Shown: positions 15,891 through 24,923, numbered from the stretch's first letter. The stretch is 36,993 bases of DNA from RGIG5057 sp964642045 (GCA_964642045.1 CAZXLZ010000005.1:1-36993); one strand, 5' to 3'. The notes: generated by a model not told the origin, from the letters alone. Program-made: numbers and translations.

Positions 15891-15981
15891 AACGCCAGAG
15901 TTTTATTATAATATCGTGTTAAAAAGTAGTTAGTAATAAGTGTTGGTAAAAAATAATAAACAATTTGGAGGAAATGAAGAT

Positions 15982-17727
15982 ATGCCTGAAGATTTTATTT
16001 CTAACCTCATTCCAATTATTACCATTGCGGCAGGTGTTATTATTGCTATTATAGTAATTGTTCTTGCTTTTAAGAAAATGTATAGGGTAGTTGACATCGA
16101 CAAGGTGCTCATTATTACTGGTGGTAAACAACCTAAGATAATTATATCTGGTGGTGCTTTTGTAATTCCTATCATCAGGAAGGCTGATACGTTTGACTTA
16201 TGTATGCTTACTGTTTCTGCAGATAAGGATGAAATTATGACATGTACTGCTGTTCCAATTGTTGCTGACTGGACTGCTCAGATTCGTCCAGATGTAAAGG
16301 ACGAAGCAAAACTTAAGACTGCGATTATCTCTTTTAAAGAAAGGGGTACAGATGGAATTAAGAAAGATGTACAGCTTACCCTTATGGGAGCAGTTCGTGA
16401 TGTTGTTGCTTCAATGACGCCAGAACAAATTCTTAAGGATAAAGAGACATTTAAACAGGCAGTTCAAGATAGCGTTGCTGATGAGATGTCTAACATGGGT
16501 CTTGAACTTGTATCTCTTAATATTCAGGATGTTACTGATAATAATGGATACTATGAAAATATTGCATCTATTGATGCCGCTGAAAAGCAGCAAGCAGCTG
16601 ATATTAAAGCAGCAGAAGTAGATCGCATTACCCGTGAGAAACAAGCAACAGAAAGACAGGCGGCAGAGATTGCTGAAGCGAATGCAACACGTGAGGCTCA
16701 GATTGCAAGAATGGATGCAGAGCAGGCCGAGAAAGAAAAGCGTAAAGAAACTGACATGAAACTTGCTCAGTTTAAAATTGAAACTGATACTGCAAATGCC
16801 AATGCAGAGGTTGCTATGGAGCTTCAAACAACCATTCGCCAGCAAGAAATAGAGCAGCGTAGAGGTGCAGTTGAGATAACCAAGCAGGAACAAGCAAACC
16901 TTGCTGCACAGAAAGAGCGGGAAGTTATGATTACCCGTGCTGAGGCTGAAAAAGAGACTCAGCGTGTAAATGCTGAGGCTATAGCTAATGTTAAGACTAT
17001 TGAGGCAGATGCTGCTATTAAGGTTGAAGAGCGTAAGGCAGATGCGTTGAGGAAAGCTGCCCAAGGTCAGGCAGATGTAGAAAAGACAAAAGCTGAAGCA
17101 CGTATGAAAGTTGCAGAGCAAGATGCTGAAGCTATTAAAAAGACTGCAAATGCAAACGCAGATAAGCTTCGTTTTGAAGGTACGGCAGAAGCTGATGTTA
17201 CCAAGGCTAAAGCGCAAGCAGAGGCTGAAGGTAAAAAAGCTGAACTGCTTGCAGAAGCTGAGGGTATCAAAGCCAAGCAGCTTGCAGAAGCTGAGGGTAT
17301 CAAAGCCAAGAAGCTTGCAGAGGCAGAAGGTGAAAGAGCACTCGCAGAGGCGCGTGCTGCAAACGACAAGGTAAACTTTGAGATCGAGAAAATAAAAATT
17401 GAAACTAGTGCTCAAGTTGAAATTGCAACATCTGCTGCTAAAATTATGGCTGATATTGGTAAAAATGCAGAATTTATCAATATCGGTGGAGGAAATATTC
17501 CCGGTAGTTTAAATGGCTCTGGCTCCGGAAATGTGTTTATGGATACAATTAGTCAGATTCCTGCACTGATGAAAGTTCTAAATGTCCAAAATGAGGCTCT
17601 GAATGGTCAGTCATTTTCAGAAGGGGTTAAGGAATTTTCAAATGCTACTTTCTCTGGCCTTTCAGCGCTTAGAAAGGAAGATGGAGAAGTAGAAGATAGA
17701 GAAGTAAAGGGTGAAAGCGAAGAATAA
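15982..17727 (+). CDS. Flotillin-like SPFH-domain membrane scaffold protein
   Basis: This 581-residue protein is of the FloT/YuaG type. It has an N-terminal hydrophobic segment (residues ~8-30), an SPFH/band-7 domain (~35-190, with LMGAVRDVVASMTPEQI and NMGLELVSLNIQDVT) and a very long Ala/Glu/Lys-rich coiled coil (~195-500). The C-terminal tail is Gly-rich with a hydrophobic patch. Flotillins organise membrane microdomains and often work with NfeD proteins; no nfeD gene is nearby. Start: ATG at 15982 behind GGAGG (15967-15971); an upstream in-frame GTG (15940) would put that site inside the gene. Codon use is unlike its neighbours: Arg is often CGT/CGC, and GCA/GCT/GAG are frequent. Together with its private promoter and terminator this suggests acquisition from a less AT-rich bacterium. 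Confidence 0.9.
   Translation: MPEDFISNLIPIITIAAGVIIAIIVIVLAFKKMYRVVDIDKVLIITGGKQPKIIISGGAFVIPIIRKADTFDLCMLTVSADKDEIMTCTAVPIVADWTAQIRPDVKDEAKLKTAIISFKERGTDGIKKDVQLTLMGAVRDVVASMTPEQILKDKETFKQAVQDSVADEMSNMGLELVSLNIQDVTDNNGYYENIASIDAAEKQQAADIKAAEVDRITREKQATERQAAEIAEANATREAQIARMDAEQAEKEKRKETDMKLAQFKIETDTANANAEVAMELQTTIRQQEIEQRRGAVEITKQEQANLAAQKEREVMITRAEAEKETQRVNAEAIANVKTIEADAAIKVEERKADALRKAAQGQADVEKTKAEARMKVAEQDAEAIKKTANANADKLRFEGTAEADVTKAKAQAEAEGKKAELLAEAEGIKAKQLAEAEGIKAKKLAEAEGERALAEARAANDKVNFEIEKIKIETSAQVEIATSAAKIMADIGKNAEFINIGGGNIPGSLNGSGSGNVFMDTISQIPALMKVLNVQNEALNGQSFSEGVKEFSNATFSGLSALRKEDGEVEDREVKGESEE
17248..17313 (+). repeat. 33-bp tandem duplication in the flotillin-like gene
   Basis: Two adjacent 33-base units (17248-17280 and 17281-17313) differ at a single base (CAG versus AAG in the last codon) and encode LAEAEGIKAK(Q/K). 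A third, diverged unit follows (LAEAEGERA). The near-identity points to a recent duplication in the coiled coil. Confidence 0.9.
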
Positions 17728-17816
17728 AAAATAAATTACAATAAGACTCTACTACTCAAGCGTTCTAACACTTAACTAACTCTTTTTTATCACACATTCA
17801 AAAATACGAGTTATAC

Positions 17817-17850
17817 AAAAAAAGTGATCATTAAAAAATGGTCACTTTTT
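17817..17850 (+). terminator. Intrinsic terminator of the flotillin-like gene
   Basis: A 12-pair stem (17819-17830 with 17839-17850, one wobble) ending in five T within the stem, followed by ATTTT. Confidence 0.75.
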
Positions 17851-17892
17851 ATTTTGACAAGAAAACATATACTTACATATTTGCTCATTTTC

Positions 17893-17921
17893 TTGACTTT
17901 ATCTATATTTTTGTATATAAT
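17893..17921 (+). promoter_or_regulatory. Promoter of pta-ackA
   Basis: TTGACT (17893-17898) and TATAAT (17916-17921) at 17 bases. The start site would be near 17928, so the leader is only ~12 bases and consists mainly of the GAGGTGA ribosome-binding site. Confidence 0.65.
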
Positions 17922-17939
17922 TATATCGAGGTGAAACTT

Positions 17940-18953
17940 ATGGAATTTAGCGCTTTTACAGCTGAAATAATTGCTAGAGCTAAAGAAAATAAAAAGAAAA
18001 TAGTTCTTCCTGAGGCATCAGACCTTAGAGTGCTTAAGGCAGCTGATTATCTATCAAAGGAAGATATAGCTGATATAATACTTATTGGAAGTTTAGAGGA
18101 AATAGAATTTTTATGTAAGGCAAACGAAATTAATCTTGATTTAGAAAAAATTACAGTAGAAAATCCACTTATTAGTGATAAAAGAGATTTTTATATAAAT
18201 GCACTTTTTGAGCTAAGAAAGAATAAAGGACTTTCTATGATTGAGGCAATGGAGCTTATAAATGATAATATATATTTTGGAGCAATGATGGTAAAAGTTG
18301 GAGATGCAGATGGTATGGTAAGTGGAGCTATACATTCAACAGCAGATACTTTAAGGCCAGCACTTCAAATAATAAAGGCAGCAGATGGAATACAATCTGT
18401 ATCATCATTTATGCTTATGGATATACCAGGATGTGATCTTGAATCAAATGGAAGATATGTATTTTCTGATTGTGGACTTTTAGAAAATCCTAATGTATCA
18501 CAGCTAGCAGATATTACTATTGCTGCAGCTCAAAGTTACAAAAAATTTATTGGAGATGAGCCAAAGGTTGCACTTCTTTCATATTCTACATATGATAGTG
18601 CAAAATCTGAAGCTGTGGATAAGATAAAAAATACATTGGAACTTTTAAAAGAAACAAAGGTAGATTTTGATGTTGATGGAGAGCTTCAACTTGATGCGGC
18701 AATAATACCAGAAGTAGCTGCTGTTAAAGCTCCAAATTCTACTGTTGCAGGTCATGCAAATGTGCTTATATTCCCAAATATAGAAGCAGGGAATATTGGA
18801 TATAAACTTGTTCAAAGATTTGCTCATGCAACGGCTATTGGCCCAATAGCTCAGGGCTTAGCTAAACCAGTAAATGATCTATCAAGAGGGGCAAGTGTTG
18901 AGGAAATTATAGGAACAGTAGTAGTAACTTGTATTCAAGCAAATCAAGATTAA
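17940..18953 (+). CDS. pta: Phosphate acetyltransferase
   Basis: This 337-residue enzyme interconverts acetyl-CoA and acetyl phosphate, the first step of acetate formation with ATP gain. The family motifs KKKIVLPEASDLRVLKAA at the N-terminus, VKVGDADGMVSGAIHSTADT in the middle and FPNIEAGNIGYKLVQRF near residue 285 are intact. The length fits the short single-domain form found in Firmicutes. The start is the ATG at 17940 behind GAGGTGA (17928-17934). Upstream in-frame codons would cross the promoter and preceding terminator, so they are not coding. ackA follows after 17 bases, the usual clostridial pairing. Confidence 0.95.
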   Translation: MEFSAFTAEIIARAKENKKKIVLPEASDLRVLKAADYLSKEDIADIILIGSLEEIEFLCKANEINLDLEKITVENPLISDKRDFYINALFELRKNKGLSMIEAMELINDNIYFGAMMVKVGDADGMVSGAIHSTADTLRPALQIIKAADGIQSVSSFMLMDIPGCDLESNGRYVFSDCGLLENPNVSQLADITIAAAQSYKKFIGDEPKVALLSYSTYDSAKSEAVDKIKNTLELLKETKVDFDVDGELQLDAAIIPEVAAVKAPNSTVAGHANVLIFPNIEAGNIGYKLVQRFAHATAIGPIAQGLAKPVNDLSRGASVEEIIGTVVVTCIQANQD

Positions 18954-18970
18954 TAATTCAGGAGGTATAT

Positions 18971-20185
18971 ATGAAAATTTTAGTTATAAATTGTGGTAGT
19001 TCTACTATAAAATATCAGCTATATGATATGGAAAAATCGTTAGTTATGGCAAAAGGAAGATGTGATAAAATTGGTCTTGAATCTTCAAACATGCTATATA
19101 AAAATTTAGTTAAAAACGTAGGATTAGATGAAGTTCCAACCAAGATGAAGAATCACAAAGAAGCAGTAATGGAGTTAATTAAAGTACTCACTGATAGTGA
19201 GATAGGAGTTATAAAATCATTTGATGAAATTTCTGCTGTAGGACATAGAGTTGTGCAAGGTGGCGATATATTTAAAGAAGCTACTTTAATAGATGAAGAT
19301 GTAATGAAAAAAATAGATATGCTATCTGAGTTTGCACCACTTCATAATCCTGGTGCACTTATGGGAATAAATGCGATGATTGATATAAATAAGGATATGG
19401 TAAATGTTGCTGTATTTGACACAGCATTTCACCAAACTATTCCAGAGTATAACTATAGATATGCCATAAAAGAGGAATACTATACTAAGTATAAAATACG
19501 TAAATATGGGGCTCATGGAACATCTTATTTATATATACTAAATAGATTAGAAGAATTATTAAAAAAGCCTAAAAAAGAAATAAATGCTATAGTTTGTCAT
19601 TTAGGCTCAGGAGCAAGCGTTTGTGCTATAAAAGATGGCAAATCTTATGACACATCAATGGGATTTACTCCACTTGAAGGATTAATGATGGAAACAAGAT
19701 GTGGTGATATAGATGCTGCTGCTGTAACTAAAATTATGGAAAAAGAAAATTTGTCTCCAAAAGAAGTAGAAACAGTTTTAAACAAAGAATGTGGAAGACT
19801 TGGAGTTTGCGGTATTCCAGATGAAAGACTTCTTATAGAGGCAGCCAAAAATGGTAATGAAAAAGCAGAGCTTGCAAGAAAAATGCAAACTACTAGAACT
19901 AAAAAATACATTGGAGCTTATATGGCTGAGCTAAACTTTGTAGATGCTATTGTATTTACTGGAGGAGTTGGAGAAAACAATCCTTGTGAGAGAGAAAGAA
20001 CAATAAGCAATATGGAAAATCTAGGTATAATTTTAGATGATGAAAGAAATAATAATGCAAGAAAAGAAGCAACTTTAATTTCTAAAGATACATCTAAAAT
20101 AAAAGTATTTATGATACCTACAGATGAGGAGCTTGAAATTGCTAAAGAAACAAGAGAAATATATTTAAAAGTTAAAGGAATGTAA
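18971..20185 (+). CDS. ackA: Acetate kinase
   Basis: This 404-residue ASKHA-fold kinase converts acetyl phosphate and ADP to acetate and ATP. It has the N-terminal ILVINCGSSTIKYQLYDM block, GHRVVQGG (substrate Arg), VFDTAFHQTIP, YGAHGTSY, HLGSGAS, METRCGDID (catalytic-site Arg), FTGGVGEN and the final TDEELEIAKET with the metal-binding Glu. All expected active-site residues are present and length is typical. The ATG follows GGAGG (18961-18965) at six bases. It forms an operon with pta and its stop codon touches the start of the next gene with no spacing. Confidence 0.96.
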   Translation: MKILVINCGSSTIKYQLYDMEKSLVMAKGRCDKIGLESSNMLYKNLVKNVGLDEVPTKMKNHKEAVMELIKVLTDSEIGVIKSFDEISAVGHRVVQGGDIFKEATLIDEDVMKKIDMLSEFAPLHNPGALMGINAMIDINKDMVNVAVFDTAFHQTIPEYNYRYAIKEEYYTKYKIRKYGAHGTSYLYILNRLEELLKKPKKEINAIVCHLGSGASVCAIKDGKSYDTSMGFTPLEGLMMETRCGDIDAAAVTKIMEKENLSPKEVETVLNKECGRLGVCGIPDERLLIEAAKNGNEKAELARKMQTTRTKKYIGAYMAELNFVDAIVFTGGVGENNPCERERTISNMENLGIILDDERNNNARKEATLISKDTSKIKVFMIPTDEELEIAKETREIYLKVKGM

Positions 20186-21412
20186 ATGGAAAATAAGAAT
20201 ATATTAAAAATCCAAAGTCTTTTAAAAAAATATAACACAAAATTATGGATTTTAGTTAATAAAGATAATAATGATAAAATATTTTGTAAATATATATCTA
20301 AAAACTTATATACAAAATCAATAATGTTTATTTTTGAGAGTAAAGCAATGCTTTTAATAAATATTCAAGATAAAGATAACATGGATGTAAAAGAGCTTAT
20401 AAAATCAGGTGTTAAAGTATATGTATATTCTAGCGAAGAAGAAAAAATAGACATTATTGAAGAAATAATATGTTCAAATGAGTATGTAAATAAAATTTCA
20501 TTTTCATATTCTACTATGTCTGATAAAGATACAGATATAATATTAAGCACAGATCTTAAAAAATATAAGTATATTTTAAGAAAAATTTACAGAAAATATC
20601 ATAAGAAGGTAAGTTTTTCATCAAGTGAAAAAATAGTATATAGCCTTATATCTGAAAATTCTGAAAAAAACTTAAATAGAATAAAACTTGCATGCAAAAT
20701 AACAGAAGAGATTCTTGAAAAATCTATGAGTGATATATCTATAGGAATGTCTGAACTTGATATTTCAGATATTGTAATTAATTCTATGAAGATTATATCT
20801 AAAAGATATATAGACGGTGAAATAATAAAGATTGATGTTGCTTGGGAGGGTTGCCCTTTCGTACTTGCAGGACAAAATCTTAGTTTAAATGGTCATACTC
20901 CGCCAAGCACTAATATTTTAAGAAAAGGTGACTTGTTAAGCATAGACTTTGGTATAAAGGCAATTTTTTCAGATGGAAAGAAAGTATATTCAGATATGCA
21001 GAGGATGGGGTACGCTTCTAAAAGTAATGAAAAAGAAGTGCCAAGAAATATTAGAGCAATTTTTGATACTTTAAAAAATGCAATAGATGATACTCTCGAT
21101 TATATGAAACCTGATGTAAAAGGATATGTTATAGATACTAAGCTTAGAGAAAAAATTTCAAATTCAGGATATCCTTTATATACTCATGCATCAGGGCATC
21201 CTGTTGGAAATAGAGTACATGCCTCAGGAGCGATTATAGGTTCAAAACTTGAACCAAGAGCTGGGCTAGGACTTGTAGAGACTGGAGTGTATACTTTAGA
21301 GCCTAGAATAGCACTTCCAAATGGTGCATCTATTGAAGAAATGATAGAAGTTACAAAATATGGAGGTATTCCTATATATAAACTTCAAAAAGAACTTTAT
21401 ATTATAAAATAA
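20186..21412 (+). CDS. M24-family metallopeptidase (Xaa-Pro aminopeptidase-like)
   Basis: The 408-residue product has a diverged N-terminal domain (~1-145) and a C-terminal pita-bread peptidase domain. Likely metal ligands are Asp254 (SIDFG), Asp270 (YSDMQR), His338 (SGHPVG), Glu372 (TLEPRIALP) and a Glu in SIEEMIEV. The two Asp are ~16 residues apart instead of the common ~11, because of a short insertion (FSDGKKV). The family removes N-terminal residues, often before proline. The ATG follows the ackA stop directly, and the last ackA codons supply AAAGGA as ribosome-binding site, so translation is coupled. Relatives annotated as Xaa-Pro dipeptidase are common, but substrate cannot be read from sequence. 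Confidence 0.8.
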   Translation: MENKNILKIQSLLKKYNTKLWILVNKDNNDKIFCKYISKNLYTKSIMFIFESKAMLLINIQDKDNMDVKELIKSGVKVYVYSSEEEKIDIIEEIICSNEYVNKISFSYSTMSDKDTDIILSTDLKKYKYILRKIYRKYHKKVSFSSSEKIVYSLISENSEKNLNRIKLACKITEEILEKSMSDISIGMSELDISDIVINSMKIISKRYIDGEIIKIDVAWEGCPFVLAGQNLSLNGHTPPSTNILRKGDLLSIDFGIKAIFSDGKKVYSDMQRMGYASKSNEKEVPRNIRAIFDTLKNAIDDTLDYMKPDVKGYVIDTKLREKISNSGYPLYTHASGHPVGNRVHASGAIIGSKLEPRAGLGLVETGVYTLEPRIALPNGASIEEMIEVTKYGGIPIYKLQKELYIIK

Positions 21413-21433
21413 ATATATTGAAAGGGTTGGTAG

Positions 21434-22822
21434 ATGATGGATTTAAAATATGAGAAAAAAGATGTTTGTGAATTATTAAGTGATGCAAGCAAAAAGGAAA
21501 TGAATAGTTATATAGATGGATATATGAAATTTATTGATTATTCTAGAACTGAGTACAAAGCGGCAGAGTATATAGTAGATGTATTAGAAAAAAATGGATT
21601 TAAAAATATAGATACTTGTAAATCATTAAAGAAAGATGATAAAGTATATTTTGTAAATAATGAAAAATCTGTATATGCTGCAGTAATAGGAAAAGATGGT
21701 ATGGCAAATGGAGTTAACATTGTTGGAGCACATATTGATAGCCCTAGAATTGATTTAAAACCTATGCCAATTTATGAAAATAAAAATGCATGTCTTTTAA
21801 AAACTCAGTATTATGGTGGAATTAAGAAGTATCAATGGACTACAATACCTCTTGCTATGTATGGCGTTATATATAATGAAAAAGGCGAAAAAATAGATAT
21901 AGAGATAGGAAATAAGGAAAAAGATCCTTGCTTTACTATAACAGACCTTTTGCCACACCTAGCTAAAGATCAAATGAAAGCAAATGCAAATGAATTTATA
22001 GATCCTGAAAAAATGTCAGTACTTTTTGGTAGTGTAAAAGCATTAGACGAAAAAGAGAAAGAAAATAAAACTATAAAGCAAAATATACTTAAAATATTAA
22101 ATAAGAAGTATGGCATAAAAGAGATAGATTTTGGAAGAAGTGAAATATCTTTTGTTCCAGCATTTGGACCAAGATATGTTGGAATAGATGAAAGTATGAT
22201 AGGTTCTTATGGTCAAGACGATAGATGCTGCGCATATTCTACGCTCGAGGCAATTATTAAATGTAAATCACTAGAAAAAACTGCTGTTGCGATGTTTGTT
22301 GATAAAGAAGAAATAGGTAGTGTTGGTAATACTTCTATGAGTTCTAACATATTTGATATGTTTATGAAGAAACTCCTAAAATTAAATAAAGAAGAAATAG
22401 ATTTATTAGAAGTATATTATAAATCAGATATGCTTTCTGCTGATGTATCAACATGTATAGATCCATGTTATGAAGAATTTTCTGATATTCAAAATGGTAA
22501 TATGCTAGGATGTGGAGTAGCACTTGAAAAATATACAGGAAGTGGTGGAAAGTATAATGCAAGTGATGCAAATGCTAAATATGTATCAAAAGTTATGAGT
22601 GTTTTTGAAAATGAAAAAGTTGTATTTCAATTTGGTACACTAGGTAAAATTGAAAAAGGTGGAGGAGGTACAATTGCATATATATTAGCTGAAAAAGGAG
22701 TAAATGTAATAGATTGTGGAACTCCTATACTTTGCATGCATTCTCCATTTGAAATTGCTTCAATAAGGGATTTATATATGACATATAAAGCATATGAAGC
22801 ATTTATTAATAAAAATATATAA
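21434..22822 (+). CDS. M18-family aminopeptidase
   Basis: This 462-residue zinc aminopeptidase belongs to the M18 (aspartyl aminopeptidase/aminopeptidase I) family. Metal ligands and catalytic residues are in order: His100 (GAHIDSPR), Asp262 (YGQDDR), Glu292/Glu293 (DKEEIGS), Asp337 (SADVS) and His436 (CMHSPFE). The length is typical, and the family forms large tetrahedral dodecamers in the cytosol that trim peptides. Two ATG codons (21434 and 21437) follow AAAGGG; either could serve. It is the last gene before a strong terminator and probably shares transcripts with pta-ackA and the M24 gene, making a fermentation-plus-peptide-breakdown unit. Confidence 0.9.
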   Translation: MMDLKYEKKDVCELLSDASKKEMNSYIDGYMKFIDYSRTEYKAAEYIVDVLEKNGFKNIDTCKSLKKDDKVYFVNNEKSVYAAVIGKDGMANGVNIVGAHIDSPRIDLKPMPIYENKNACLLKTQYYGGIKKYQWTTIPLAMYGVIYNEKGEKIDIEIGNKEKDPCFTITDLLPHLAKDQMKANANEFIDPEKMSVLFGSVKALDEKEKENKTIKQNILKILNKKYGIKEIDFGRSEISFVPAFGPRYVGIDESMIGSYGQDDRCCAYSTLEAIIKCKSLEKTAVAMFVDKEEIGSVGNTSMSSNIFDMFMKKLLKLNKEEIDLLEVYYKSDMLSADVSTCIDPCYEEFSDIQNGNMLGCGVALEKYTGSGGKYNASDANAKYVSKVMSVFENEKVVFQFGTLGKIEKGGGGTIAYILAEKGVNVIDCGTPILCMHSPFEIASIRDLYMTYKAYEAFINKNI

Positions 22823-22834
22823 TAATATAAAATG

Positions 22835-22867
22835 TCCTAAAGTTAAATCTTTAGGATCTTTTTTTTG
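22835..22867 (+). terminator. Intrinsic terminator after the M18 gene
   Basis: TCCTAAAG (22835-22842) pairs with CTTTAGGA (22849-22856), six-base loop, followed by TCTTTTTTTT. Confidence 0.85.
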
Positions 22868-23051
22868 TGACGGTAAAATGTCATATTTGTAACTATATGA
22901 AGTTAAATGTCGTAATATCATAAATTTTTATTATAAAACTATTAATAAATAGAAATAAATGCTATAATAATAACGTATTTGCATATATTTTTATATTAGA
23001 AAATTATGTGAAGTTAAATATTGGAAAATGTATAAAATTATTTTTAATTTA

Positions 23052-23080
23052 TTGACTTATAGTAGCTAGTATGTTAAAAT
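23052..23080 (+). promoter_or_regulatory. Promoter of the polysaccharide locus
   Basis: TTGACT (23052-23057) and TAAAAT (23075-23080) at 17 bases, with TGT before the -10. The leader to the first gene is about 90 bases. Confidence 0.65.
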
Positions 23081-23112
23081 ATGTTATGTAAATTAAAAAT
23101 AATTATATCAAG

Positions 23113-23139
23113 ATAGCCTAAAATAAATGCTATTTTTTT
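23113..23139 (+). terminator. Possible attenuator in the polysaccharide leader
   Basis: ATAGC (23113-23117) pairs with GCTAT (23129-23133), followed by a run of seven T that overlaps the stem end. The five-pair stem is weak. Its place between promoter and first gene fits control by antitermination, but no antiterminator gene is in the window. Confidence 0.35.
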
Positions 23140-23178
23140 AATTTATAATATATAAAAATTATACGAGGGGGAATATTA

Positions 23179-23889
23179 GTGGCAAGAACTAATACAGATG
23201 TTTTAGATGCAGATATATTAGATATACAAGAGAATAAAACACTGATAAATATAAATAAAAAGGATAGGAAAGTATATAACTTTTTAAAAAGATGTATAGA
23301 TATAATTGGAGGAATAGTAGGAATAGTATTTCTTATACCAATAACAATATTTGTTTATATTCTTAGATTAGTAAAGCATGAAAATGATGGACCTATGTTC
23401 TATGAACAGTTAAGAATTGGAAAAAATGGACGTGAATTTAGAATGTATAAATTTAGAACTATGGTTATGCATGCAGATGAAAGACTGTTTAAATATTTAG
23501 AAGAAAATGTAAATGCAAGTAAAGAGTATAAGGAATATAAAAAATTAAAAAATGATCCTAGAATAACAAAGGTTGGATCTTTTTTAAGAAAAACAAGTTT
23601 AGATGAATTCCCACAATTTATAAACGTGTTAAAAGGTCAAATGAGTTTAGTTGGACCAAGACCATACCTTTACCGTGAAAGAGATGATATGGGGGAGTCA
23701 TATAATAATATAATAACATGTAAACCTGGTATTACTGGTTACTGGCAAGTTAATGGTAGGAACAATGTAGACTTTGAAGAAAGATTAGAGATGGATAGAT
23801 ATTATATAGAAAATAGAAGTATGATACTGGATATAAAAATACTTTTTAAAACATTATCAAAGATATTTAAGAGAAATGGAGCAATTTAA
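23179..23889 (+). CDS. Undecaprenyl-phosphate sugar phosphotransferase (initiating glycosyltransferase)
   Basis: This 236-residue protein is the short form of the bacterial sugar transferase family (PssY/WbaP C-terminal type). It transfers a sugar-1-phosphate from a nucleotide sugar to undecaprenyl phosphate on the inner membrane face, starting the glycan repeat unit. It has one hydrophobic re-entrant segment (~residues 40-62), the RIGKNGREFRMYKFRTM block, the catalytic LRKTSLDEFPQFINV, MSLVGPRP and KPGITGYWQVNGR. Translation starts at GTG 23179 behind GAGGGGG. A terminator and a second promoter separate it from the remaining genes, so it may be expressed independently. Confidence 0.92.
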   Translation: MARTNTDVLDADILDIQENKTLININKKDRKVYNFLKRCIDIIGGIVGIVFLIPITIFVYILRLVKHENDGPMFYEQLRIGKNGREFRMYKFRTMVMHADERLFKYLEENVNASKEYKEYKKLKNDPRITKVGSFLRKTSLDEFPQFINVLKGQMSLVGPRPYLYRERDDMGESYNNIITCKPGITGYWQVNGRNNVDFEERLEMDRYYIENRSMILDIKILFKTLSKIFKRNGAI

Positions 23890-23905
23890 GTTTATATTAT
23901 TTTAT

Positions 23906-23942
23906 AAAGAGCTAGATTTAAAATTTAGACTCTTTATTATTT
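23906..23942 (+). terminator. Terminator between the initiating transferase and the glycosyltransferases
   Basis: AAAGAG (23906-23911) pairs with CTCTTT (23930-23935). The stem extends inward with one bulge (CTAGATT with AATTTAG), followed by ATTATTTTAT. The T-run is broken, so read-through is likely. Confidence 0.5.
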
Positions 23943-23977
23943 TATATGTTAAAAGTCAATTTATGTAGTTTGTTCAA

Positions 23978-24006
23978 TTGACATGTATATCAGTTTATGC
24001 TAAAAT
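23978..24006 (+). promoter_or_regulatory. Second promoter of the polysaccharide locus
   Basis: TTGACA (23978-23983), a 17-base spacer ending in TGC, and TAAAAT (24001-24006): consensus -35 with extended -10. It would drive the eight-gene block from 24069 onward. Confidence 0.7.
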
Positions 24007-24068
24007 TAAATGTAATGTTGATTGTTATTTAAGTAAAAAGAGATAGAAAGGGAGTGCATTCTTTTTTT

Positions 24069-24923
24069 ATGAAAAATATGGATATAACTATAATTTGTCC
24101 ATTATATAATGCTGAAAAATATATAAAACAGCTTGATACATCAATAAAAAATCAGAAAAATATTGATATAAAAGAGATAAAATATATACTAACTGAAAGT
24201 AATGATAATACAGAAGAAATTTTAATAGATATTAATGCAAAATATTTAAAAATAAAAAAAGAGGAATTTTCTCATAGTTTATCAAGAGAAAAAGCAGCTA
24301 TGGAAGCTACTTCTAATGTAGTAGTGTTTATAACTCAAGATATTATGCCTGATAATGAAAATTGGTTAAAAAATTTAGTTTATCCAATATTTTCTGGAGA
24401 AGTTCATGCTTGTTATAGTAGACAGCTTTGTGATAATGATAGTATAGAAAAATATACTAGACAATTCAATTATAAAGATCACTCTTTTATAGTAACTAAA
24501 GATGATATAGATAAGATGGGACTTAAGACTTTTTTCTTCTCTGATGCATCATCTGCAATTGATACAAACATATTTAAAAGTCTAAATGGATATGATGGTA
24601 AAAAGCTACCTACTAGTGAGGATATGTACATTGCATATAAATTAATTATGTCAGGTTATAAAATAAAATACTGTGCAGATTCTATTATACATCATTCTCA
24701 TACTTTTACATTTAAGCAGTATTATGATAGATATAAGCTAATAGGTATGTTTTTTAAACAAAACCCATATTTAGACAAATATGGTACAAATAAATCTGGT
24801 TCATCAATGGCTATTTATATTTTAAAAAGTGCATTAAAGGATAAAAATTACAAAGTTTTAGTAAGATTTGTTCCTAATATGATAGCTAGATTTTTTGGAA
24901 TGAAGGTAGGAAAATTAAAATGA
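24069..24923 (+). CDS. GT2-family glycosyltransferase
   Basis: A 284-residue inverting GT-A glycosyltransferase. DITIICPLYNAEKYI is the typical N-terminal nucleotide-binding strand. The expected DxD-like site is represented by FITQDIMPDNENWL. The acceptor side SEDMYIAYKLIMSGYKIKYC and a final HSHTFTFKQYYDRY resemble rhamnosyltransferase-like members. It would add a sugar to the lipid-linked repeat unit. The start is not certain: a GTG at 24054 overlaps AAAGGGAG, the ATG at 24069 is 14 bases from it, and another ATG lies at 24078. Its stop overlaps the start of the next gene (ATGA). Confidence 0.85.
   Translation: MKNMDITIICPLYNAEKYIKQLDTSIKNQKNIDIKEIKYILTESNDNTEEILIDINAKYLKIKKEEFSHSLSREKAAMEATSNVVVFITQDIMPDNENWLKNLVYPIFSGEVHACYSRQLCDNDSIEKYTRQFNYKDHSFIVTKDDIDKMGLKTFFFSDASSAIDTNIFKSLNGYDGKKLPTSEDMYIAYKLIMSGYKIKYCADSIIHHSHTFTFKQYYDRYKLIGMFFKQNPYLDKYGTNKSGSSMAIYILKSALKDKNYKVLVRFVPNMIARFFGMKVGKLK

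Larger units (their letters stand above)
22823..23178. other. Long non-coding stretch before the polysaccharide locus
   Basis: No gene is visible in these 356 bases. They hold the terminator at 22835, a direct repeat TGAAGTTAAAT (22898-22908 and 23009-23019), a lone TATAAT (22963-22968) without a good -35, the locus promoter at 23052 and a weak attenuator-like hairpin at 23113. The repeat could be a regulator site, but nothing else supports this. Confidence 0.5.

Noticed and set aside
16411..17415. Long open frame (334 codons) on the minus strand inside the flotillin-like gene
   Set aside because: It mirrors the Ala/Glu/Lys-rich coiled-coil codons, gives a Cys/Phe/Leu-rich product with no ribosome-binding site, and the plus strand encodes a clear SPFH protein.
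17838..17939. N-terminal extension of Pta
   Set aside because: These codons cross the terminator stem and the pta promoter, and the product would be a hydrophobic Tyr/Phe-rich stretch absent from the family; a good ribosome-binding site precedes ATG 17940.
22823..23178. Riboswitch or T-box leader before the polysaccharide locus
   Set aside because: No T-box, cobalamin, purine or c-di-GMP consensus was recognised; only a five-pair hairpin with a T-run was found.
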